Under the pieces are notes generated by a model that did no database searches, was not told the DNA's origin, and saw only the letters and a list, made by a program, of their open reading frames with translations. From Ilex aquifolium (taxonomy: Eukaryota > Streptophyta > Magnoliopsida > Aquifoliales > Aquifoliaceae), in NCBI GenBank assembly GCA_951799425.1, contig OX637391.1, positions 27,089,701-27,153,700 of the forward strand: a stretch of DNA of 64,000 nt, written 5' to 3'. The position numbers and the translations under genes were made by a program. Of the stretch, positions 1 to 12,154 are shown piece by piece. Position 1 is the stretch's first letter; each line of letters begins with the position of its first letter.

Positions 1-187
1 GTAAAGCAGTATTCCGCCACCCTAGCAAGGTTTATTCCTAAGAAATGCGTATATCATCATCCCCCACATGGTAAAAGTGCTTATGTGATCATCCAACTCA
101 GTGATTACCCAGAAAAGAGGGTACTAAAAACAGAAAATAAAATAGAAACTTTCAGCTTCAGAATTTGATAAGAGTAGAGTCAAATAC

Positions 188-289
188 CTGAACATTAACG
201 AAATGCAAACCAGCAATCAATAAAGGAAAGATAGGCCCTAAAGCACCTTGTGGAAATTCAGTCAAATTCTGGAACCATAGAGTGCCCCC
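188..289 (-). CDS. OXA2: OXA2-type gene exon 5
   Basis: 102 nt (34 codons, phase 0 on both sides) after acceptor TTGCAG and before donor GTATTT. It begins GGTLWFQNLTEFPQGALGP and ends in the hydrophobic stretch IFPLLIAGLHFVNVQ. The next exon is not visible in bases 1-187, so the gene continues outside the window. Confidence 0.85.
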
Positions 290-3200
290 CTGCAATGATC
301 ATAATGGAATTTTATATGGGCACTGAACAAAATATCTCAATTTCCCAACAAGATATTAAACTATGCCGAAGAGCTGAGCATTCTGTAACACATTATATGG
401 AAACATTTAATGGAAGTCTAGAACTTTTCTACAAGTACTTGTTACATTCACTCTGAAAAATTAATGACCTATCTAAAGCTGTACAGTGCTTCATAGGCCA
501 AGAGAGCAGATTCAAAGAGGAGAGTTGATGTGGGATAAGTTTAGAGGTCAGCATTATACAAAAATGAAAGAATGAAAGGTTATTCCTGACTGACAATTGT
601 TTAGTTTTGGAGCTGGAAGGTTAATGCGAAATAGCGTTCAAGAGGCTTAAAACAGTTGATTGGTGAACAAGAAGGGCAAGTGTTTGAAGCATAGTTTGAG
701 CAGAAAGTGTGTGATCTGGGATGGTTGGGGTGCCATGAAAAGTACTCCTCAAAAAGTAAACAAAGGGCTGCTTGTTGTTATTTAAGTGCTTGAGTTGGTT
801 GACTAAAAGAGGGAAGTGCTGGGCTTGGAAAATAGGGGTCAATGGGTGAAAAAGAGGCTTGCCACATCTGGCAACAGGGTTTAAAGGTTCCACAACGCTG
901 CCCTAAAACAGTTTGGCATAAAACCCAAAAATGTTTCTACAAATTTCTTGCTTGTAAGCAAGGATCAAAATATCATTTTGGCACATTATTTCGGTCACCT
1001 AAGAAACAGAAACGTTTTGAAAATATTTCAGAAATATAATGGAAACTGATAAAAAAATTAGGAATTTATTTTCAAAATATTTTAAAACATTCATCTAAAT
1101 ATATCTAAACATCTTGAAACATTTTGAAACATTCCAAAACAATGGTGGAAACATTCTACAAAATCTCTCAACAACTCAACATTCCAAAATATCTATAAAC
1201 ACATCGAAGCATTAGAATTTCGATTCAATCAATGATTCGTTTCGGTCTCCTTGAAAACGGAAACATTTCCGGCGTTTCGAAACATTCAAAACAATATTTT
1301 GATCCTTGCTTATAAGAGTCAAGCCCGAAAGTAAAACCCAAGGAAGCGCAAAAATGGTTTCGAATATGGAGAAACAACATAGAGCTTCAGAAGATAACCA
1401 AGAGGTCGAAAATAATGGAACCGTGACATTATGATGAGCAATTAGCCCGACCAAACAACAGATCGTTAAAATAAAAACATCATACTATTAAGTATATATG
1501 GCATAAAAACAATGTACATAATAACAAAGATATAAGAACGTAGCAGCTGTGCGGAATATGCTAATCTGAAAAGAGTCCTTTAAGTAATAAATATAAGATG
1601 TAGATGACAATAATTAATAACAATATCAAATGTCTCTACAAGCATTCAATGTCCAGCTTAGTATGTAAAGGCCTTACGCAATCAAAACCAGGATGATGAT
1701 CCAGTGACATTCTCCGAATACTTGTCAACCACAAGAGAAAGCATGGGACCTGCAAATGAATCACAAGACAGTAAAAGAAAATAATTATAGGAATCACTAT
1801 AAAGTTGAATAACAACACATTTTGCTGAAGTTTACATCTTAAGTACTGGCCAAAGGTGAGATTATTTGAAACTGTAACTCAACCTACATATGAGGACAAG
1901 AGTTCTAACCATAGAAGTGATTAAAATAATTAAAAAATCAAAATTCCCAATGCTGAAACTATCTGATACGAAAACTCACGATACATATACAGATTATAAA
2001 TGAAAGTTCTGATTATAGTAAATAAAAGAACTAAAATCTGTGATTCACCTACCTACTATAAAGAGGGACAGTAAACTAATACTTAAAAAATTTGACTCCC
2101 GGAAGGTGACCATATTGAATAGAGTGCGCTATGGGCTATCATGTGAACCAATAAGACTCAAAAAAATGATACATACGATATTATTTGTCGTGGAGTGCAG
2201 CAATGTATTTTTCCTTTTCTCGAGAATATTGAAAGGTTGCATAAAATACCAGATGACATAGGTTGGAAAAGGCTTGGATTGACTAAAATTAGTTGCTAAC
2301 TAGAAGATACTTGTATGCTTTTGGTGTTAAACTGAAGGCCAACTGGTAGGGCTGGGGATAGGAGCATAGGGTATGGAATTTAGGCTCTCAGAATGAATAA
2401 TTATGAAGATAAGGGCAGGTTGTGACTCAGATAAGAGTAATGAACTCTTCACAGGAAGTTTTAAGTAATAAGATAAGGAAAGTTCTGCGAAAACGTTCTC
2501 CGAAATTGAATAATATTGGCCTTCATCGCTTTCTACAAGATACAGCTAATATTCCACCCTCGGAACTTACGCGGTCACTGTTGTCTCAGACTCACAAAAT
2601 GTCTCTTGAGGTAAGCCAGATTTCATGATTTTCGCTAGTATATGAGAGGGTTCAAGTTTTGCAGGCTTGATGTATAAGTTGGAGATTATGAAGACCATAT
2701 AGTCACATGCATTGGGCTTCTTTTATTCGTTGGAGAGGTGGACTTTTGGTTCTATCTTGGATTCTCCTATTTGACTAAGGGCACTCAGCTAGAGGCTTCT
2801 TTGAGAGTTCAAGGCACCTTAAGAAAGGGGATTCTCTGTCACTCTTCTTATTTAGAACACTTTAATAGAATGATTTATTGATCAGTGGAGGCAGAAATAA
2901 TCATAGAGCGGCAGGTTCACTTTTGAAAACACCATGTTGCGCGGTCCAAATCTATTATAAACGATCATCTAACAATTAATATCCGATTAACCATTGTTAC
3001 CACAAATTTATATTTTCCTGTGCAACCTGCCGTAGCCCTAATACCAAAAAAACTTGACAAAGAACAGTCTAACATAATAATGATAATGCAAATTATAACC
3101 AACAAATGTCATAATATATTACGATCAATCTTCTTATAACTTAGTATAGGTAAAGTACACATGTCATACTTTCCTGGTGAGAATCATATTAATGTGAACA

Positions 3201-6200
3201 AGCCTTGCCATCTATTAGAATCATGACGAAACTTAACATCTAACAATTCCAATACTGTAACCACTTTAGCATTGCCCAAAACTTTTAACTAGTATAAGGT
3301 CAACTAAACCCATTTTCCAGATTTTGTATTGAACACACGGCGTAGCTAGGACCCTTCAAATCATGTTTGAGCCTATGTTCAAACCAAACCCACCCCCTAC
3401 TTGACTAAGTTGGAAAGAATATCCGCCAAGTTCAGATAAGGGAATGCTTCCCCCAACCATTAAAGGAAAGGCTCAACGAAGGGAGGGAGATGTGGCTGGG
3501 GAAGGAAATCGCTTTTTCGACCGTGGTGGTATGATTGTCAGGCCCTCTCCTCATTCCGCCCGGAGCATTGAAATAATGGGAGAAAGAAACGTCATAATAT
3601 TTCTGAAGAAGCAACTTCATATTCATAAGCTTAGAAACATTAATGCTTTTTTTCGAGCTCTAACACACTCTTCCCTAAAGCTGTAAGTGAGATTTAGTCA
3701 AGTAAAGCAGAAGGCGAAAGAAAGACAGAATTGGAAAAGCCAGATTTAGACAACCAACGTCAGTTACAAGTTCGCACCCCAACCAAAAGTTGTCTTTGCT
3801 CAAGTCCTCATTAACTAATTTGCAAGGATCGAAATATCATGTTAAAGGGTTCAAAACGTTTCGGATTTTCAAAACACCAACACAAAACTGGGGAGGAAAA
3901 CAAAAATTCCCGAGTTTCGAGCAAAAAAATTACCCAGTGATGTTTCAGTCGAAACAATGGCATAATTCGACAGGTATTAGAAAATTGTAGGTCCACAATT
4001 GTCGTTCCAAGCTCAAAAAATTGCCATTCATCATAACAGAGAGAGAGAGAGAGAAAGAGACAGAGCACACCCAGAAACCCAAAGAAGAAGAGTTTAGCAG
4101 CTTACCTCCTTGAGTCCAGATCTAAGGAGATCTGAGCTACCCTTCACTCCTATGGTCCGTATCCAACCTCTTCTCCAAGTATTAACTTCTTCCTTTCTCT
4201 TCTTTTTCTTCTCTCCTTCTTCCTTCTTCTTTATTGGGTCTTCATCGAGTCAGTTTCTCACTCAGATCTACAAATCAAGGATGGGTATTGCACCCTCTTT
4301 CTCTCAGATCTGCAGATCTAGGATAGAGATGGGGATAAGGATGGCTCTAGCGAGGCGTGCAGTCTTCATGAGTTTCAGACCTTGTCTCTCTTTCTCTCTC
4401 GTTTTAAGATGTGAGAAGCACCATTAATACCTTTTATATTTGTTAATTAAGTTAATGCCCTTTATAACACTTGTTATAACTTGCTCCTTTTTTTTCCTTT
4501 TTCCTTTTATTCTTGTATATAATTATTAATATGATGTGTTTGATAATAGCATTCAACTAGTGTTATGAGTATGTCGACACTTCACAGCAGGATGGATGTA
4601 GTCATGTAATTATGTACTCATTAGCATTTCATTTGTATTATGAGACCTTAAAATTATGTAAAAATGTGTTTGGTGGATGAAAATTAAGGGTGAGTTTAAT
4701 GATCAAAATATCGTTTCAAAACGGTCGAAACGTCAGAAACGTTTCAGTTTCTAAGGAGACCGAAATGAATCAATGATGGAATCGAAATTCTAATATTTCG
4801 AGGTATTCCATAATGTTTCGATATGTTTTATAATATTTCAATGCATTTGCACAATTGTTTTAGAATGTTTCAAGGTATTTTAAGATACTTTGATATATTT
4901 CGATCAATGTTTTAAAAAAATAATTTTTAAATTTTTTATTTTTTTCATTATGTTTCCGAAACGGGTCGAAACGTTTCCAAAACATGTCGAACCGTTTCCG
5001 TTTCCTAAGTAACCAAAGCAATACACCAAAATGAAATTTTGATCCTTGGGTGTGTTTGGCTTGTGCTTCAAAAACATGTTTTTTGTTTTCGGATCCCAAA
5101 AAAAAGGCAAAAACATATTTGGACCGTGAAAACATCTAAAGTGTCTTTGAAAATCCTCAACAAAAAGAACGAAATTGTGGGAAACACCCAAAAGGTGTTT
5201 TACCAGTTTTTGAGTTCAAAATTGAGGGAATTGCAAAAACACGGAGATAAACCAATGGCTTTTTTATTGTGTAGTTATTCCCAGGTATAAAAGCCCCCTT
5301 TTTTCTCTCTCTTTCTCTCATCATTTTCACATCAAACACTCCTCTCCCAACAGCGTTCACACCGGCTGGATCCCAATCGTCGGAGTATTCTTCAACTAAG
5401 GAAGTAGAAGATCGTCTTCGTCCAAGGATCCTTACCAACCTCTGCACCAATAGATATGACGGACGATTCAAGGCAATACAGTTCAGGCCCGAATCCATCA
5501 TCAATCGACAAAAGTTTCCCAAATTGGTCAGATATTAGCTCAAGCCAGGTATAAACTCGTGGACCTATCATTTGTTTTCTAAAATTTGTTGCTCATGTTT
5601 GCCAAATTTGTGGTCATCGCATTTTTGGCCGATGACCCTTCTATTTTTGTTGATATATTTTCTAAATATGTTGTAAAAATGACATAACTCAACAAATCTG
5701 TTCAAATATGATGCAGATCTGTTGAGTCATGTTACAGATATGTTACAAATCTATTGATATATGTTAGATCCATGATAGATGTTAGATCTATAGATATATG
5801 TTAGGTCCAAAGAGAGCATACAAACCCGTTTCGGATCTGATAGATGCTAGGATTAAGTATGGGCTTTCCAAATCTGTGTTTTCTACTTCCACAGCTATTG
5901 ATTTGTTTAGTTAAAATGTATTTGACTGTACAGAAGATTACAGAATCAGGTTTTCTGAATTCCTGATATCTTTAGGATCTTCATGGGTTGGACATTTTCA
6001 CGGGTTGGGTTTCTGGATTTGAAGTTTAGGGACTTCTTGGGTTGTTGGTGCTCACAATTTTTTCAAAGATATTTGGTCAGTGCTTTTCGTGTAGCTGCTA
6101 TTATTTTCTTCTTGATGATTGCCTCCTATTATTGTCAAGCATATCACAACATATCCATGGTTGGTGAATAGGTGTATAATCTCATGGGAAGCACCTCTAG

Positions 6201-9200
6201 CTCTTCTACTTTGGCATCCAAGGAGGAATTACACGGTGAGAGCACATCTTCAAAATTGTCATCCGATGGTATATTGGAGAAGTCTCTTACGAAATGAAAT
6301 TTCACATTGCTTATTACTGAGGTGTGGTGGAGGAACTATCACAAGCTAGGGGGGAACCCTCCACCAAGATGTTTAGGAATTACTTACAATGCTTGGAGAT
6401 GGCTTTTAACTATGCATGAATGTAATCCGAGAAGTCATTGTTGTGTGTAATGTATTATTCATTTCAACGATACTTAGGCATACCAATTGTTGTTTTTTAT
6501 TTTATCAAGATAATAACGAGAAGTCATTGTTGTGTGTGATGTAATATTCATTTCAATGATACTTAGGCATACCAATTGTTGTTTTTTATTTTATCAAGAT
6601 AATAACGGATATTTGCATTGATGAAAATTGATAGAGAATGGTTTTTTTTTTTTTTTTTGCTAATAGAGATTTTGATGTTTGCTATTATGAATCAATTCAT
6701 TGAAAATTGTTGGTTGAAACAGAGGGTTGACTCGTATGTGCATGTTGCGATAGTAATGTGATTTTATGGTATGTATTATATTTAGAATTTGTATCATGAT
6801 ATTGTATACAACAATGTTTTCTAGTGTATGATGATTTTATGTTAATTTCACTAAGTTTGACATATTGGAAAAAAAAAATTATGAAACAATCAATCCAAAC
6901 ATCTCATATTTTCATTGTTTTCAGGGTTACTGTCCAAACAGGTTTTACTATTTTTTATTTTTTAGAATTGTTTTAAGAATTGCATAACCAAATAAGTTTT
7001 GCGATATAAAAACACCAAAACACACTTTATTTAAAATTTTCCCAAAAACTTTTTTCTGAATACTATTTTGAGATGCAATTCAAACACACCCTAAGTGTTT
7101 GAAACTAGTTGAAGTGATTTTCACCTAGTGTCAAGTATTTTTTTTCCCTACAACTTGATATTATCTTGTATAAATGGATGTTAACCTAATAAACATACTC
7201 AATTAATCAATTATTAAGCTAATCTTTATAAATAAATGGATTGTATTTGTGTTTCCACGTGTTTTCATATTTTTTTCTCCGTTTCCATTGCGTTTTCGTT
7301 TTCGAGCTAACGGAAACAATACTCCGAAACGATATTTCGATCCTTGCTAATTTGGCATTAGCTGAGAAGAGAATTGAAAAACTCTAAAGGGTCCTCCAAC
7401 CACAAGGAATTGGAGAAATATAATTAATCACCTAGTAAAACGGAAAAGTTTGCTATCCTACAAAAGAGAGAGGCCTTGGTTTGAAAAAACTGAGATTATG
7501 TTGAACGGTGACCCAAAGGGAAGTGGATAGGTAATTCCGTTCATTTTGTTCTCTTCTTCAAAGTACAACGTAGAGCTATGTCAATCTATGGCCCTAAACC
7601 TACCATACGTATGAAAGTTGAAATCTCAAAGTGTTGTATTTTAGGGTTTAGAATGGAGAAGAGGCAAGAGAAGAAAAAAGAAGAGATGTAAGAAAATTAG
7701 GGTTAAGGAGAGTTAGAGATTACCTATCTCCTCTCATCACCCATATTTATATTAATCTTTCATGCCCTTAATTAAAATATTGCATAGATATCTTTCATGC
7801 CGAACTGGCATACGTCTTTCATAGCCAATATGTTCATTGTATTCTCCTTCAATCTACATTTTTTTCACTCGGAATACAATATTTTTTTTGCATTATTGAT
7901 GACGTAGTCATTTATCCATAAGCAATATGTTTTATAAGTAAGAAAATAAAATTCAATATTTTGTCAGCATTGGGCAGATAAAAGTATCACCTGAATGGAA
8001 ACGTATGCAAGGAACCATAGAAATGAAGGGCACCCAACAGCTCGTCTTTCCCTCTGGAATAGGGTAATTTGGTCTCTAAAACTCCTTCCTGAGAGAGGTG
8101 GCGGCCATGGGGGAGGCACTTTAACAATCACATAAGAATGTTAAGTAAAATCTATGTAAGTTAACTTGCTGCACTTTACTGGAATAGAAGTGATTCCTTC
8201 AAAAAAAAAAGAATTAGATCCCTTGTACTCCACTTTATCTCAACCATAAATCGAAATGGATGTACTTTATTCAAAAGGGTCCACCAATAATACACTGTGG
8301 GTAATATAGCATTGAGCAAAATTAAATAAAAGTGCATGGCATGGGATCTAAATCCTAAAGAAAAAGAACATTCATATTTTATTTCAACAGGCAAGCTTTC
8401 TGTTTTTCCCAATTAACCATTAATGGCTAGATGGCTCACACTTCACTCATGGCTTTATTTCCTTTCTAATCCTCTCCAAAATTGTAGGGCATGATAAACC
8501 AAAAGAACCTTTCTTCACTCCTAGATTTGTAGTGAACTATAATGAAAAGAATACTGTTTTCTTTCTTTGATAAAAGCAAACAAATGATCATTTTCTCAAA
8601 TTCCTAGAAAGGATATTGTACTATATCAAAACATTGTTAAAGAGACACTGCCTTGCACTTCCAAAGGCAAGTAGATGAATGTGAAGATGTAGATAAGCGG
8701 TACTGCTGAGTATTGAATTGTTCGTAACTTACTCTGAGTATATTAAAGATGAAAGAAATACATGAAAATTCACGAAACAAGGAAACATTAGTAGAAGATA
8801 TTAAATGACAACTAAAAAAACACATTTCAATTGCCAAACTTTCAATGGCCCTGATTTGACGGGACGTGATCCACTGGTAGCAGAGCTTTGAATCAATTAC
8901 ATAAGAGAAACAGAAAACTCACTCACATCTAGGAAATAACTCCCCAATCCTCTTTAACTTGTTAAGTTGCAAAATAAGTATGGGAAATAATATCATTCGA
9001 AGAGCCAAAGTGGAGGAGGCGATTATTATCCACCTGCAAGTATGAAATAATAAACTAACAACAAAGAATGCAAATTACGTGAACACCATAGCTCTTAAGT
9101 TCATGACTCAAATAACAGGGAAACAACAGATAACATTCATGCATCAATAATGTGATTATTAAGACATGGAATTGAAGTGTAATTGAACTCTTTTCAGTTA

Positions 9201-9955
9201 AACGCCCTTTAATTCCATTTCAAATACTTAAACTCCATCATCTCAAGCCCAGCATTCATATATTTCAGTTAAAATCTGGTAAAAAAAACCCAACAACAAC
9301 ATGAAATATCCCAAAGTCGGGCCAAAGCTCGTGAAAATAAAGAAACCCAATTTAGGCCAAGGAATAGCAATTAAAACATTGTTGCCTTAGAATCCTCAAA
9401 TAATACAAGCCTCCGTTGAGCAAAAACAAACCCCACCCACCCACTCACATTAAGATATGCACACGAATCTAATACTAACCAAGGCAAGCCAGTGAAATCA
9501 TGATAGAGATCGAGCATTGAAATCAATGCACGAACCGGCAAAATCGACTCTTCGCCACCACTAACATTGACCAATGCCTCTGCAGTTTCTGAACCACTTA
9601 TAATATCATTGGCACCACCAACGCCTAAGTTCGAGAGCTCAGAGGAAGCTGGACCACCATCAAAATTAACTGTACCACCCACCTCTGGTAATGAGTCACG
9701 AGTTGAGAAAGAGCGGTAGAACGAGAAATGATTACATGCTGCGAGCGAGGGCACAATTGTTAAAGATGATGGGAAGTGAAGAATTGATTTAGAGGTGTTA
9801 GTAGTGCGATTGTGGTATGGTTTCGTGAGGTACTGGTGGTGGTGGTGGTGGTGGTGGTGTGATTGGGTTAAAAGGGAATTTGAAGAAGAAGAGAATATAG
9901 TTGCGGTAGGTTGAGAGCGACGAAGAACCCTTGATAGCAGGTTGGGTGTGGTCAT
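188..9955 (-). CDS. OXA2: OXA2-type mitochondrial membrane-protein insertase, 5' part (5 exons)
   Basis: Five exons (9955-9480, 9033-8927, 8118-7991, 1749-1678, 289-188) join in frame into 295 codons with GT/AG borders and matching phases (2, 1, 0, 0, 0). The N-terminus is rich in Ser, Arg and His and has RSFST near residue 85, like a mitochondrial targeting peptide. The YidC/Oxa1 core follows: YHDFTGLPWW opens the first membrane segment, then ASSTLALR, a proline-rich LPPPWPPPLSGRS loop, RERRAVGCPSF, SIRRMSLDHHPGFD, and WFQNLTEFP before another hydrophobic segment. OXA proteins insert polypeptides into the mitochondrial inner membrane; plant OXA2 proteins are linked to cytochrome c maturation and usually have C-terminal TPRs. 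Those would lie left of the window. The start is the ATG at 9955. OXA2 rather than OXA1 is inferred from the SLDHHPGF and TEFP stretches; ALB3-type plastid homologues are less likely. Confidence 0.85.
959..1308. mobile_element. hAT-type MITE A (350 bp)
   Basis: The termini are inverted repeats CAAGGATCAAAATAT and its complement. The flanks are near-identical 8-bp repeats CTTGTAAG (951-958) and CTTATAAG (1309-1316). An 8-bp TSD with CA-starting inverted repeats is the hAT pattern. There is no coding capacity. Related in sequence and size to the MITE at 4697-5048. Confidence 0.8.
1678..1749 (-). CDS. OXA2: OXA2-type gene exon 4
   Basis: 72 nt, phase 0 on both sides, between acceptor TTTGCAG and donor GTAAGG. 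It encodes VPCFLLWLTSIRRMSLDHHP followed by GFDC, a transmembrane end plus a motif typical of plant OXA2-like proteins. Confidence 0.85.
2419..2610 (+). other. Exon-like open stretch antisense within OXA2 intron 4
   Basis: 64 open codons lie between an acceptor-like GGGCAG and a consensus donor GAG|GTAAGC, in phase 0 at both ends. The encoded segment is basic and helical-looking (SNKIRKVLRKRSPKLNN, then FLQDTANIPPSELTRSLL). It runs opposite to the OXA2-type gene. I do not recognise it. It could be a captured exon, part of an overlapping gene, or chance. Confidence 0.25.
4697..5048. mobile_element. hAT-type MITE C nested in element B (352 bp)
   Basis: The left end is a degenerate version of the family terminus (TAATGATCAAAATATCG); the right end is GATCCTTG. 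The flanks GGTGAGTT (4689-4696) and GGTGTGTT (5049-5056) match at 7 of 8 positions. Read on the minus strand the interior aligns with MITE A, including the stretch with repeated GAAACG motifs. Confidence 0.7.
5283..5548 (+). other. Possible promoter and first exon inside hAT element B
   Basis: A TATA box (GGTATAAAAG, 5283-5292) is followed by a CT-rich leader, an ATG at 5456 with 31 open codons (rich in Ser, Asp and Pro), and a consensus donor CAG|GTATAA at 5549. I do not recognise the peptide. It may be the first exon of a decayed transposase or of a captured host gene; a chance arrangement cannot be excluded. Confidence 0.3.
6428..6605. repeat. 89-bp direct tandem duplication
   Basis: 6428-6516 and 6517-6605 are almost identical (they differ at a few positions, for example TATTATTC against TAATATTC). 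It lies inside hAT element B. Confidence 0.9.
7991..8118 (-). CDS. OXA2: OXA2-type gene exon 3
   Basis: 128 nt encoding PPPWPPPLSGRSFRDQ, then FQRERRAVGCPSF and WFLAYVSIQ. The acceptor (TTGTTAAAG) has a weak pyrimidine tract, but the phase and the Leu-Pro-Pro-Pro continuity fix it. The donor is CAG|GTGATA. A 6.2-kb intron follows. Confidence 0.82.
8927..9033 (-). CDS. OXA2: OXA2-type gene exon 2
   Basis: 107 nt between acceptor TTGCAG and donor GTGAGTGAG. It completes the split Trp codon and encodes WIIIASSTLALRMILFPI and the basic segment LNKLKRIGELFPR, the first transmembrane helix and cytosolic/matrix border of the family. It ends with the first base of a Leu codon, completed by exon 3. 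Confidence 0.85.
9480..9955 (-). CDS. OXA2: OXA2-type gene exon 1
   Basis: 476 nt from ATG (9955) to TG at 9480, followed by donor GTTAGT. It encodes the targeting region, a run of eight His, an acidic and glycine-rich linker, and PVRALISMLDLYHDFTGLPW. Reading on past the donor gives a plausible-looking but intronic tail to 9371. The Trp codon is split TG|G and completed at 9033. Confidence 0.85.
9834..9860. repeat. GTG trinucleotide microsatellite in exon 1
   Basis: A run of GTG/CAC triplets that encodes the His run in the predicted targeting peptide of the OXA2-type protein. Its length is probably variable between individuals. Confidence 0.9.
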
Positions 9956-10586
9956 GGCCAAAATGGTGGGAGTAGGGCTCAGAGAATTCCTTGAAGTGGG
10001 TGATATTCAACCCTCTACAGCGCCGTAAAGCACCGGTTCTCTTTCAAAAGAAAGAAGATGGACCCTTTAGACTCCTGTTGACGATCAGTGTTTTTAGAGG
10101 ATGTCATAGCTATAACTCCAAAATAATTAAAATTTAATTATTCAATGGCTAAAATCATGCCCTAATAAAAAATGTTTATAATAAATAACATACAATTTTA
10201 TTATAGGGATATTCTATATTTAAAGCATTAGTGTAATATCATGTATAAATAGGTTATAATATATTCTTTTTCCTCTTATCTTTCCCACCTCTCTTAGCCA
10301 CTCTTTGTCGATCTCTCCATTTTTTCGCTCTTTCTCCAATAGTTCTAACAAAGATATAAAATATAAAAAAATATATAAAAAAATTCATTGGAATGTATAT
10401 TAAAAAAGTGAGTAGCTAAAATAGAAAAAGTGTATTTTTAGATTGTTAAAATACAAAACCTTGTTGGAGATACTCTTAAAAAAGTGAAGGTTCAGAGTAC
10501 ATACTCAATCTCGTTGGTGGCTGACTTGTTTGATCGTTTGGGTAAAACTATTATTACTCACGGACGTAAGCCCATTATTTTGTTAA

Positions 10587-10901
10587 TGGGAGAATCACAC
10601 TTTATACCTCTCAAAAGATTTTAAAATTTTTAATTGATATCCTCAATGATTAATTATCTCACTTTTTACCCTCAATGTCATAAAATAATTACAATATGAC
10701 CCTTACACTAACTTTCATTACTGTTTTCGTCAAACCTTACTGCATGTTGCTCAATTGAATTTAATAGAAATAGTAACAAAAGTTAGTGTGAGGGGTGTGC
10801 AATTATTTAATGACATTAAGGGTACAATGTGAAAAAAAATAATCTTTAAGAATATAAATTAAAATTTTTTAAAAAATTCGGGTGCAAAATATCAGTCATC
10901 C
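10587..10901. mobile_element. Foldback MITE
   Basis: The two halves are long imperfect inverted copies of each other. For example, the left half has TTTTTACCCTCAATGTCAT and the right half, reversed, TTGTACCCTTAATGTCAT; CTAACTTT occurs in both. Flanking TTTGTTAA (10579-10586) and TTTGTTAG (10902-10909) look like an 8-bp TSD. Family not assigned. Confidence 0.6.
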
Positions 10902-11253
10902 TTTGTTAGTTTCCTCTATCATTCATTTATTTTTATCGATTTTACCATCGACGACAATTTATAATTCCTTTACGCGAATAGATTTGCCTTCCTCTGGCAT
11001 TATGTCCACTGTGTTCTTTTTATGTCCGACTATCCTAATCAATTCCCTTTCCCCTCCCCTTTTTTTTCCCTCTTCCCCTTCCCTAATGTGAACCCCAAAT
11101 CCCAATTCTATCTACACTCAATTTATCTATTTTTTTCGCTCCCTCAATTTGATTGTGTTTGGTGTGTGAAGATAATGGTGGTTGTGTGTAAACGAGTGTT
11201 TCTAATTGTGTTGTGTGTGTTGTCGACAGTTTGTGTGTCATGGGTGTGGAGTT

Positions 11254-11258
<5 letters not shown>

Positions 11259-11284
<26 letters not shown>

Positions 11285-11286
11285 CA

Positions 11287-11322
<36 letters not shown>
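11259..11322. repeat. Compound (GA)n-(GT)n microsatellite
   Basis: About 13 GA units followed by about 17 GT units with a short spacer. The surrounding 10,902-12,484 is AT- or T-rich intergenic DNA in which I see no gene. Confidence 0.95.
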
Positions 11323-11325
<3 letters not shown>

Positions 11326-12125
11326 GGTGGATATGGTAATGTGGAGTGTGTTGGATGTTGACGCAAAGGACTAGACAAACAAGTATGGATGGTGGCTAAA
11401 AAAAGAGGGGAATAGATGACATGGTATCACCATTACATTGAATATTTTGTCGTGTTTCAGGATGGATGGAAGTGGTCCTATGTGGTGGCTTTCAGGTGTG
11501 TGGGGTTGGGAGTGGATAGAAAGCAAGTAGAGGTTGTTGTGCTATGATGGAGTTTCTTTTTAAGTTTTATTTTTGTTTTTGGGTTTTATCTGTTAGTGAT
11601 TATTCTAATTCTTACTATGTTGAAGATTTTTTGTTTTTTGTTTTTGATTTGTGAGATTGCTCAAGTTAAAGGTAAAATAGGCATTTCATGATAAAATAAT
11701 TTGGTATTAACCAATCAACACTTTTTTTTAGTCAACCACATTGAAGGATAAGTAATATTGTTCTTATCAAATTTTAACGCCAACTATGGCCTCCCAAATG
11801 GTGTGTCAAATTCACCTTCACCACCTTTAGATAATTATGTCCTATTAATAATAATGTATGGCCACTCCTTTTCCTAGGACATTAAAATGTCTGCTCATGA
11901 ATCTCATACCGTGACATTTTATGTGCATTCGACTATCACTCAACAGAGAAAAGGCTAGCCCTATTTGCGGAATAATCCCAGAAAGGATGAGAAAAAAACT
12001 CTGTCGAGTAGAAAGGTACTTGAACAGAGGATCAAGGTTGGGTTTAGAGACAGTGAACAATATGTTGGCTCAAATGGAACTTAAGAGGGGTAAATTAGGT
12101 TTCTGTTTTCTAAAGTCTCTTTAGA

Positions 12126-12154
12126 AGACAATTTTACTACTTGTAAAATTGTCT
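12126..12154. repeat. Perfect 12-bp inverted repeat
   Basis: AGACAATTTTAC and GTAAAATTGTCT separated by TACTT. Isolated; it may be a hairpin or the remnant of a small transposon end. Confidence 0.6.

Larger units (their letters stand above)
3823..7346. mobile_element. 3.5-kb hAT-type element B in the OXA2 intron
   Basis: The ends are CAAGGATCGAAATATC and its complement, and both sides carry the identical 8-bp repeat CTAATTTG (3815-3822 and 7347-7354). These are convincing hAT-type boundaries. The body is far longer than a MITE and contains a nested MITE (4697-5048), a TATA box with a short ATG exon-like stretch (5283-5548), a direct duplication (6428-6605) and several T-rich tracts. I see no recognisable hAT transposase, so it is either a strongly decayed autonomous copy or a non-autonomous element carrying captured DNA. 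Confidence 0.75.
1750..7990 (-). other. Intron 4 of the OXA2-type gene (6.2 kb)
   Basis: Bounded by donor CAG|GTGATA and acceptor TTTGCAG. Element B (3823-7346) accounts for more than half its length. The rest is AT-rich with no recognised gene except the exon-like stretch at 2419-2610. The neighbouring intron 5 (290-1677) contains MITE A. Confidence 0.8.

Noticed and set aside
9371..9479. Coding extension of the OXA2 exon-1 frame past 9480
   Set aside because: A consensus donor (G|GTTAGT) follows GLPW, and the family continues with the second Trp and a membrane helix, which is found at 9033-8927.
9959..9961. TTG start two codons upstream of the OXA2 ATG
   Set aside because: Plant nuclear genes start at ATG; the ATG at 9955 fits.
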